This document shows, piece by piece, positions 55,377 to 64,000 of a stretch of DNA of 64,000 nt; the first letter of the stretch is position 1; every line of letters starts with the position of its first letter. Source of the stretch: Lunularia cruciata (lineage: Eukaryota; Streptophyta; Marchantiopsida; Lunulariales; Lunulariaceae); the NCBI GenBank assembly GCA_948567375.1, contig OX419760.1, positions 13,392,001 through 13,456,000 on the forward strand, written 5' to 3'. A program made the translations under genes and the position numbers. The notes below the pieces were generated by a model. It did no database searches. It worked only from the letters and a program-made list of their open reading frames with translations, and was not told where the DNA came from.

Positions 55377-56300
55377 CTTAGGAGTGATTTTATTAAATTG
55401 TGCATCTAAAGGGAGAAGATTGTTACTAGACGAGAGCATAACCTTATCATCTATATGAAAAGTGAGATCATAAAAATATTAATTAACATATTTTTTGAGT
55501 TTTGTGCAATAAGGAAATGAGAATTGGCTTCATGCAAAGACTTATATAGTGTGGAAAAGAAGGTAGAAGTATGAGGGACATGAGATGGCAATGGAGTAAA
55601 AAAAGAATCATGAACAAGTGGATCTTACCAATAATTAAGGAAGAAATGAGAGAATCTAGTACTTGTCTGCTTGGAATTATTGTAAGCAAACTTGATAACC
55701 ACAAGACAAGTATCACAATTGGTATGATGAACATTGACAAAGGCACATAGTATATCTCCCAATGTGTTATTTGCTTGTTCTATTTGCCCATCAGTTTGGG
55801 GATAATACGTGGTAGACAAGGCAAGCTTGGTACCAAGTAGCTTAAAAAGTGTTTGCCAAAATTTTCCAATGAATCAAGGATCACAATCAAAGATAAGAAC
55901 CTTAACATCCTATGATGTCTGAAGACCATATCAAAGTAGATTTGGGCCAACATCAAAGCATTGATGATATCTACAATAGGGACCAAGTGGATTTTCTTGT
56001 TGAGCTTATCAACAAATAAACAATTGTTGTAAGGCCTTGGTTTGTCCTTGGCTAGGATATGATGAGATCTAAGCTCACATGTTCCCATTTGGAAGAGAGA
56101 ACTAGGAGTGGTTAGAAGAGTCCACTTGGGTTTTTGGTTTTTAGTCTTGTTGCATTAGCAACTCTTATAAGATTGTGCAAACTCTTATGCCATGTTGGGC
56201 CACCACAATTATTGTTGTAGGGTACTCAAAGCTTTACCCACAATTAGGTGACCAATGATTGGTAAGTCATGTGGTTCTTGAAGTTGTACAAGTCATAGGT
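55377..56300 (-). pseudogene. Chromovirus integrase
   Basis: Core blocks on the minus strand: WEHVSLDLI (first Asp, about 56,060), MSTTYYPQTDGQIEQANNTL with the catalytic Glu position (55,760-55,819), and NLLPLDAQFNKITP of the C-terminal domain (55,385-55,430). Several frameshifts. Confidence 0.85.
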
Positions 56301-56599
56301 CTCCTAAAGGTGGAACATAGACTTAATTCTCACAAAAATAGAAGGCCATCCTTGAAGGAAAAGGTGTTATATACCTTGTCATGTGTTGCAAGGTGACTTT
56401 GTACAAGATGAAAGATGATGTGATGCAAGATGAAAGAAGGAATAATGTTGTAGAGCAATCTTGAACTTTATGTGTACCTTGGAGTCCATTGACACCATGG
56501 TGATTGCTACTATTAGTGGAGATTCAATTATAATTTTCAAATCAAGTCATTGTGATAGAGTATTTTGGATGATATAGAACTTGAACTCTAGTTTGATAT

Positions 56600-57770
56600 C
56601 AAAAAATTGCAATTGTTCTTCCCAATAATGATTGCAATTCTTCATGTGTTCCAAATGTAAGGTCTACAACAAGGTTTTATGATCAGTTTGCATGATCATT
56701 TTTTCCCTAAGAGATAATGTCATACCACACCTTTGTTGCATATACCATTGCAAGTTGTTCTCAATCTTGGGCAGAATAATTCCTTTCTACTACATTGAGT
56801 TGTTGAGATACAAAAGAAATGGGATGCAATCCATTTGGAAATCCTTGTTGCAACATGGCTCCAACTGCAAAGTTAGAAGCATCAAAATCAACCACACAAG
56901 GTAGTTGCGGATCATATGGTTGGAGTATGGGTTGCCAAGATACCATATCCTTTAGTTTTTGGAATGCTTCTCCTTGCTTGGTGGTCCACTCAAAGTTTAC
57001 TATCTCCCAAGAGATCAATCAATAATACAACCACATGATCAAAACAATGGATAAACCATTAATAAAAACTTGACAATCTATTAAATGCCCAATTTTTGGT
57101 GGTATCTTTAAGAGTAAGCTAATTGGTAATGGCCTTGATTTTCTCCTCTTCTATCTTGATTTCCTCTATTGAGACCTTATGACCCAAGATACTAACTTCC
57201 TTTTGCCAATAGATACACTTGAACTTCTTGCAATAGAACTTCCACTAGTAGAGTTGTCTTAAGACTTCTTTTACGTGGTTCTTAAGGTGTGCTTCTGTTT
57301 TATTGTAAATTAAAATATCATCCAAGAATACCACCATATATCTAATAGCCACTCCCACACCAATGATATTTGATCCATGAAAACTACCAAAGCATTAGTG
57401 AGACCAAAAGGTAAAACTCTCTATTCAAAATGCCCATACATCTTTTGCATTACATATATATTTTTCACATTCTCCATATCAATGGGAATTTGCCAATAGC
57501 CTCTTCAAAGATTTACTTTGAGAAGTATTATGTTCCACTTAATTGATCCAAAAATTTATCAATTCAAGACAAGGGATATGTATACTTCACTATTTTTTAT
57601 TAAGGTTATTATAGCTAATATAGAATCAAAGCACTCCATCCTTCTTTGGTACAAAGATTACTAGTGCTCCATACTTTGTAGTATTGAATCCTTTTCCAAC
57701 AACTTTGTCAATGTCATTTAAAGCTCCTCTAACTCCTTTGGAGAGAGCCTATAGATTGGTCTACTCATTG
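56600..57770 (-). pseudogene. Chromovirus reverse transcriptase and RNase H
   Basis: RT: YTYPLPRIDKFLDQL-like block and VVFLDDILIYNKT with an intact catalytic D-D pair (about 57,300-57,345). RNase H: ORF 56,761-57,018 with NFEWTTKQGEAFQKLKDM, VVDFDASNFAVGAML and ERNYSAQD. Frameshifts separate the blocks. Confidence 0.87.
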
Positions 57771-59400
57771 ACTACTATTGTACAATATCTTGATCTTGAA
57801 AGGCATACCTCAATTAGAGTGTAATCCTTTTGGAAGGTTATCAAAAACACATCTATAAACTCTTGAACTATTTGATCAACCATTGGCTTATGATCCTCAT
57901 AAGAGACTCCTTGTGCAACAAAATTTAACCATATTGTAAAAATGGTAATATCTTCTTCCAAAGCTTGCTCTATAGTTGTTATATTGACAAACTTCTTGTC
58001 TTGAGACAGACTATTCTTAGATATCTTACTTAGAGGTGTCAGATAACCTAATTGGTAATTCTTGGTGTTATACTTTACTTTGTCATTAGGTCCAATCAAA
58101 TTGAACTTATGATGTTCAAGCCAAGGAAGACCTCAAATGATATCGTAATGTAAGAGGGTGGCTATGAATCTTATTTACTTGGAATACTCCTTCCCAATCT
58201 TGAATGCAATAGGTTTTGAGGTTTTCAATGCAAAACCCTTTCTACCATCCACCATCATCAATTTGCTACCTAATATTGGCTTTATATGAATACCTATTTC
58301 TTTGCTAATTACATGGATATGCAATTCTTAGAACTCCCAAAATCAACCAAAATTATACAACCACCATAGGATAGCATACCTTGCAAGTAAATCAATCTTG
58401 CATAGGTCAATCCTTCAATCACATTGGAACTAATTAGGTTCCCTAAGTGGCTCAATATCTCCTATTGGAAATCTATATTTTCTTGATCATCACGCTCCAT
58501 AAACTCCATTTGGATAACTTGTCAAGGTTGTCTATTCTAGTGTCGACATTCAACAATGCAATGAGTAATTTGGTAATAATAAAAGCAACCACCATTTTGT
58601 TGCAATTGCTTGTGGTCTACCATACCAAGTGGTCTTCCTTGGATTGCATCAATCTCCATTGGTGCCAACTCATCCACTCATGCTTGGTGTGTTTGCAATC
58701 TCTATAGATGTTTAGGTTGAGACCGATTCATGGTAACCAAAGAGTCAAAGCGCTCAACCATTTACATAGCTTCGTTTAGATGTTTGTGTTTGTGCATGGT
58801 TACTTCCAATTTGGCATGTGATTTCAAGCCTATCACAAACCAATCCAAAGATTCACCTTCTTGTATGTCTAAAATAAGCATCATGGTGTTCTAAAATTAA
58901 GAAATGTAACTTCTTATAGAACTTATTTGCCTCAATTTTTCCAATTAATCTTGTGCATCATTCATTGCTTGAAATTGGCCAATGACCTTATTTTTGAAGT
59001 CATCTTATGTCAAAAGTAGAGGAAAAAAAATTGAGTTTGCTCCACCCAAAATTGCCACCATAGTTTTGCCACTCCATCAAGTTGACATGAGGCTTAGAGG
59101 ATTCATCGCAAATCATCTAGGAGATTAGTGGCTTCAAAATAACATTCACAATCAAACACAAAATTATCTATTGCACTCAATAGATTCTTGCTTTCAAAGA
59201 CCTTTGGTTTTGGGAATCAAACATGATCTTCTCCTTCTTGAAACGTTACTCTTTCCAATTGCTCTTGTCGTTGTATATCACAATCTCTCTCTTTCAACAA
59301 TCAACTAAGATGCTCAATTTGTTGCTACATAGCAATGATAACTTCAAGCATCACCACCATGACTACTAGCTACACTATCAACTATCTACTTTCAATTCCT
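57771..59400 (-). pseudogene. Chromovirus Gag and protease
   Basis: Protease box ILVDFGSSKNC at about 58,325-58,360, where D-F-G replaces D-S-G. A decayed zinc knuckle lies near 58,545-58,600. Gag parts extend to about 59,400 but are heavily broken; boundaries are uncertain. ORF 57,761-58,099 is the protease-to-RT linker. Confidence 0.65.
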
Positions 59401-59617
59401 TAGGTTAGCACATAAATGCAACAAGTCCACTGCTCTTTGTAAGTTACAATAGGAAAAATCAATGATCATCGTATAAGGTGATCATATTCAAAATCTTGGC
59501 CAAAGCAAGAAGTGATGAACCATTGGAAATGATGTTTTAGTCGTACACAAATACAAAAATTTCAATGGTTTCAAGGAGACTAATTTGGTGGTCCATAGAT
59601 TCCATCCATCCTATTCT

Positions 59618-60078
59618 TACTTTGATATCAATGTAAAAGATCAAGGAGAGAAATAGGAGAATGGAACATCAAATTGGAAAGTCGCATTGAAAATGCTCAA
59701 GTGAAGGAAAATCCAAATGCCTAGCATGAGCTTGGGCTTTAGTATTCATAGCAAAGTAATACAAGACTCTTGAAAAGCTTTCCTCTCCAAGCCTTCATCT
59801 TGGAATGCAAGCCAAGCTACTTAAGAAGCTGCTAAGAAAACTTCTTTATAGAAACCACCTATTTGGCATACAAGCTAAGCTAACCGTTAGCTTGATGTGC
59901 AAGTTACCCATCCTTGGAAGATACCTAAAAGCTTCTCATCTCAAAGCTTCCTAGATGCTTCTAGCATATTCTTAGCATTCATAGGTTATGCTAGTTCTAC
60001 TTCATTTTTGCTATATGTTGTTCATTCTACTAACTGCTTAGCTTCTACTAACTCTTCTGCTAACTCCATATGATTCCA
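59618..60078 (-). repeat. Chromovirus primer site and 5' LTR
   Basis: Minus strand TGATATCAAAG at about 59,620-59,630 is a worn initiator-Met site. The LTR runs 59,632-60,078, from tgtaaaagatcaaggag to a worn end gattcca. It contains an extra short duplication of ctaact(g/c) near 60,027-60,065 relative to the other LTR. Confidence 0.88.
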
Positions 60079-60640
60079 ACTTTGCATTTGGCACATTAAT
60101 AAGAATGTGCTTGCTCATTTCCGGAGACACTTCCCTCCTAAGGACAATGAAGGCAAGGAGGAAGAATAGACTACATTCCTTGCTATATGGAATTAAGACG
60201 TCCATTTGCCCAACACAAGTGGGATGCATTCAAAGCCAAATATAGCCACAACCACTTGCATTATGTGCTATATATTGAAAGGACATGGATGCCATTTAAG
60301 GACAAATTCATTAGATGCTTCATTGATCAACATCTCCATTTGGGCTCACACACCAACCACCGGTGAGGGAATGCACTTTGTCATGAAGATATACATCAAC
60401 ATCTCTCAAATGCACTTTGTCATGAAGAGATACATCAACAACTCTCGTAATGAATTACTTTTTGTGCATGAGAGGCTTCATTTGTTGCTCGAGACACAAT
60501 TAACCAAGCTTTGTGCAAGTGGCCATAGAGAGAAGCTTCCATTCGCCATTGCAATAAGATTTTTATCTTCAAGAAGTTGCTAGGCAAAATCTCACAACAT
60601 GTGCTTGATTTGATCCGCACATAGCTCTCTTTAGACAACC
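60079..60640 (+). pseudogene. MULE/FAR1-like transposase, C-terminal piece
   Basis: Resumes with LCIWHINKNVLAHFRRHF, the hallmark C/H block after the second catalytic Asp of MULE transposases. It continues through HKWDAFKAKYSHNHL, ERTWMPFKDKFI, FIDQHLHLGSHT and MHFVMKRYINNSRN, with the catalytic Glu region near SEGMH. Two frame changes and an internal duplication (60,370-60,407 repeated at 60,408-60,447) break it. Confidence 0.88.
60370..60447 (+). repeat. Tandem duplication within the MULE piece
   Basis: Two units of about 39 bp sharing aatgcactttgtcatgaaga and tacatcaaca. It duplicates the MHFVMK..I segment of the transposase. Confidence 0.9.
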
Positions 60641-62100
60641 CAAATCTTGTCTCGGCCTCTTCACCAAGATAAATGGTCTACCTTATAAGAATGTCTAATG
60701 CGTAGGCTCTTAAATCAGAGGGCAAGTCTGTTGAAATGGCCATGATTCATTCTCAATGGTTGTTTCTCAACTTGTTTCTCAGCCAATGCCAATTGGGGAA
60801 TCTATGGTACCAAATGCATTCTACAACCTCCGTCCCCTAAGGCCTAAGCCATGCATCATATCAACAGCAGGTTTCTAAACTCTCAATGGCTAACCGGCCT
60901 TATTTCTCAATCTCCTCAATTCTTTGGTCTTAGAAAACATCCCAAAGGTTCAAGATCCAGTAATTACTAAAGTAAGGACACCCAATTAATCCCAAAAATA
61001 ATTCTATAAATCACAATTCAACCCATTGAGGCAGAAGTGAACCGCCACAAATGCCCTAAATGTGAGAGGGATATTGTACATGGTGAATAAATCCATTTCT
61101 TAGGTCCATAGGGTGCTAATATCGGGAGAAGAGGTGCAAGATATAATTTCCTTATTTGTATATAATCTACTTTGTCTCTCATACATAATTTCTATGAAAA
61201 CATTTGGGGAATTCTCGAAAATGCACTATAAAAATTAATATTCTCTTAAAAGCCCTCGATCCCAAGTGCATGAAATTGGTGCATTTTAAGTGGAGTATTT
61301 TGGAGAATTCCCCGAAAGATTTATGATGTTCATTGCCATGCATCGGAATAGCAGTAGGTTTGTTGTATTGCAACCACATATTCCCATTGAATGAATCAAG
61401 AACTACCTATTTCGATACCAGAAAGAGATAAAGTTCTACAGCAAATTGTTCTTTCCTTTAATCTTTCTAAAAAAGGGATAAAGCTATACATCAAATTCTT
61501 CTTTCCTTTAATATTTTTAACAAAGAGAGAGAGGCGACCACGGAGAACACTTGAAGAGAGGCGACCACATAAAACATGAAAAGGCCCCGTCAAACCTTGC
61601 AACGGGAAAGAGAGAGGAAGAAAGAAAAAAAACCCTAAATTGTTTTTCTCATCATTGATTTATTCATAAATTTAATTTATTATTTCATACATTTCAATAA
61701 TCATATTTACTTTATGATCCTTAATTACTTTATAATTAAACCTATTATTTTTATATACTTTAATCATCATATTTGTTGCTATATATCTGTTACCCCATCA
61801 GCCGTAATTAAGTATCAGCTTGATAGGGTCCCCACTCTGACTTGTGTTCTATGAGGTCTGCTTTTCTGTTACTACTATATATCTGTTACTCCCAGATGGA
61901 CTAATACTGTGCATCCATCACCGTTCTGAACACTTGGCTTTCTCGACAGCTCCATTTTCCCTTGGATGTATGGACTGTAGTGCACAGCATCGCATTGGGG
62001 AAAAACTCGCCTCGCCTTGTTTATGTGACTTTATAACCTCTCACCCAACCTTGTGAGATGGCACAGATGTCTGATTCACTCACGTTCTCATTCTACATGC
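60641..62100. other. Intergenic with small repeats
   Basis: No gene recognised. An inverted repeat pairs 61,206-61,226 (ggggaattctcgaaaatgc) with about 61,297-61,313. A tandem duplication of about 51 bp lies at 61,427-61,528 (ttctttcctttaat shared). A repeated agaggcgaccac occurs at about 61,528 and 61,557. Confidence 0.55.
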
Positions 62101-63600
62101 TCGATTGATTATGTTCGTTCCAGTCAGCCGATCTAGTGCAGATTGATGGGAAAGCCCGCTCATGTTCTCCTTCAACTGAAATCTGAAAACAACGGTCATC
62201 ATATTGACCTATTTCAGAGACCCTTGCCTCTTTCAGGAACGGGTCAATATGCTTTAATCCAATTTAAGTTTCAACGCAACACTGCTGCATGCAAAGACAC
62301 TTGTGACTATGCTTTAGAACAAGTAAACAATGACCTCCCCGTTCTCCTATCGTGTAAACCGTTCTCTCACATTCTGTCCAATTTATCGATACCGAAAATT
62401 GCTTCTCAGCGCTATGGTATCCACAGGGTACTGGGAAGCGAGAAGCACGAAATTCTTGTGATCTATCTTGAGAAGGTCAGATCCGAGCTCAGAGAACAAA
62501 GGGGATAGAAGTAGAAATGTTAAGATCCAGATATTTCTACTCCTCTCTCCTTAGTTCTGTGACGTCAGCACTTAATTTCCGCATGAGTATGAAAACCTGT
62601 CAAATCAATCTTGAAAAGATCCAATCTCAGAGAACCAAGGGGATAGAAATGAAAATGCTTAGATCGAAAGACCCATCTATTCCCCTGGTTATCCGCGGTT
62701 GAATTTTCTCGCGTCATCCGCTAAACTTGTCTCTCGTTCTTCGGACCACAGACTCCAGGCTGACTCTTTTGAGATCAGTCTCCTGCGTCTCACTTTCACA
62801 TGTGTCCTAACCGATTAAGTGTTCAGCTGAGGGTAGAGGTCATAAGAGGTGATAGTACAGAGCATACGCTTCAGACGCATTTCCAGATACCTATCATGGC
62901 AGTGTCGATAACAAGCCTAAGTCATTTGCAGGAAACAGGAACGATAGTTGAGGTTGGCGTGAAATCCCCTCAGCTAACGGACAGACTCTTTGCTGATAGC
63001 TAACCCATCTGGAGAGCTTTTGCGGCGTAAGAGACCAAACTGTCTCGCCTGTGGGTGAAGATTGTTCTGCAAGCGTGAGATTGTCAGATTTGAAAAGGAT
63101 AGTCCCCACGCATGATTTCTGTAAACCTTGTCTTTAAAGAGATGTGTAAGCGTTTGCCAGGCCGGTCTTCCTGAACCTGCTGAGCAACACCTTGGTCTTC
63201 ACATGCATGCATCAACCACATCCATACTACGCTTACCGACATACAGAAGTGTCGGACATATACCCACAATTGCTAACATCTCCGTTCGCGTCTCCATCCG
63301 AGTCAATGTTGAGCACCTCCTTCATGGAGGAAGCCATAAAGGTGCCCCATCTTCACCACGTAGACAGTTCCCTGAATTTAGGGGTCCGTATTAAACATCC
63401 TCACACCAACAATATGCTTCGAGTGAAACGACGCACTAAATTTTGAGTCCGTCTTGAAGCTCAACTTCACGATCATATCGAGGTGCCTCAAATGTGTCCT
63501 GCCGACGATAATCATCAGCACATCAGTAACAAGTACGTCTCCGTCATGTTTTACGTATCCACAGCCCTCTAGTTGGACACACAATATTCTTCAAAGACTT
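62101..63600 (+). other. Gene-like region, exon structure not resolved
   Basis: GC and codon character differ from the surrounding element DNA. An open run of 121 codons lies at 62,143-62,508 and another at 62,800-63,003, neither with a recognised domain. A block of about 65 bp is duplicated (62,462-62,530 and 62,603-62,665, sharing aaggggatagaa). It may be decayed host gene sequence. Confidence 0.35.
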
Positions 63601-63603
63601 GCA

Positions 63604-63901
63604 GGATTCAGATTCAGATATCGACACACACAATCAATTCGACAATCCTGTGGAGAAGATAACAAATTGCACAGCATCGCCTAAGAGACCCTCCACTGTG
63701 ACGGCCTCGATCCCGAAGGAAACCTCCTTCAATTCAAGAGATTTGGCCGCAGATGTTGCCCTAAAACGCCTGGATGTTATTCCACCAACTCTGTTAGTCC
63801 AACCGAGTGCCTGGATGTTATTCCACCAACTCCGTTGCACGTTCCTAAACTCCGATCAAATCTTGACCATTAATGACCCCGATGGATTAAACCCTATATG
63901 A
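63604..63901 (+). other. Possible terminal exon
   Basis: After a plausible acceptor (agacttgcag at 63,594-63,603) the plus strand is open for 98 codons to a TGA at 63,901. The predicted peptide starts DSDSDIDTHNQFDNP and is rich in Ser, Thr and Asp. It contains a direct repeat of cctggatgttattccaccaa at about 63,769 and 63,811. No family recognised. Confidence 0.35.
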
Positions 63902-63929
63902 GATCCTTGCTTTTACTGATTTGCTGTAC

Positions 63930-64000
63930 AATTTTATGGTACCTCTTTCTTATTTGATTTTTATTATTATTTAATATTTAATTTGTTATTATTATTATTT
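63930..64000. other. AT-rich low-complexity end
   Basis: Runs of attatt up to the window edge; no feature seen. Confidence 0.7.

Larger units (their letters stand above)
54334..60078 (-). mobile_element. Ty3/gypsy chromovirus, inserted in the MULE transposase
   Basis: Both LTRs, polypurine tract, primer site, gag, protease, RT, RNase H, integrase and a C-terminal chromodomain, all minus strand. Flanks share actt (54,330-54,333 and 60,079-60,082), and removing the element restores an unbroken MULE reading (VKLL to LCIWH). The element carries many stops and a fragment of G2 LTR in its integrase tail. Confidence 0.92.

Noticed and set aside
1..64000. CRISPR array, bacterial operon or rRNA genes
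   Set aside because: No spaced direct repeats or rRNA sequence; the content is plant nuclear.

Overview
This is plant nuclear DNA, AT-rich and made mostly of decayed, nested transposable elements. The plant assignment rests on LTR retrotransposons with plant-type primer sites, a FAR1/MULE-type transposase, and one apparently intact four-exon gene of a small plant-specific family. A non-flowering land plant is my guess, because a DNMT3-like methyltransferase is present; this is inference, not shown by the sequence.

Layout. 1-5,505: Ty3/gypsy family F1, copy A, minus strand, running off the left edge. 6,004-15,848: a plus-strand Ty3/gypsy-order element coding gag, protease, a complete-looking C5-cytosine DNA methyltransferase domain, RT, RNase H, integrase and a C-terminal PHD finger. 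Its LTRs are circularly permuted. This is the most unusual object in the window. 16,386-21,900: a Ty1/copia element, plus strand, with both LTRs, primer site, polypurine tract and a 5-bp target duplication (4 of 5 bases match). 21,906-24,318: non-coding, with one perfect hairpin.

24,319-60,640 is one nested stack. The ground layer is a MULE/FAR1-like transposase (plus strand), now in three pieces: 24,319-24,918, 54,132-54,333 and 60,079-60,640. Its first gap is the F1 copy C element (24,919-54,131, minus); its second is a chromovirus with a chromodomain (54,334-60,078, minus). The integrase of F1-C is split by 20.7 kb (26,634-47,310). That stretch holds an unknown about 1.3-kb sequence, itself split by F1 copy B (26,956-46,314). 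The interior of F1-B is largely replaced by half of another gypsy element (27,648-31,444), unassignable sequence, and a host gene island (about 36.4-43.5 kb).

The host gene (40,146-41,830, plus) has four exons with GT-AG introns and consistent phases and codes for 161 residues. It begins MGSLTAGW and ends with an NWWRRSTWAFLNEPP block. A TATA-like box and CT-rich leader with a splice donor lie about 2.9 kb upstream and may be its promoter. 60,641-64,000 holds small duplications, an inverted repeat and a gene-like but unresolved stretch. Nearly all transposon genes here are broken; the host gene is the one clear candidate for a working protein-coding gene.
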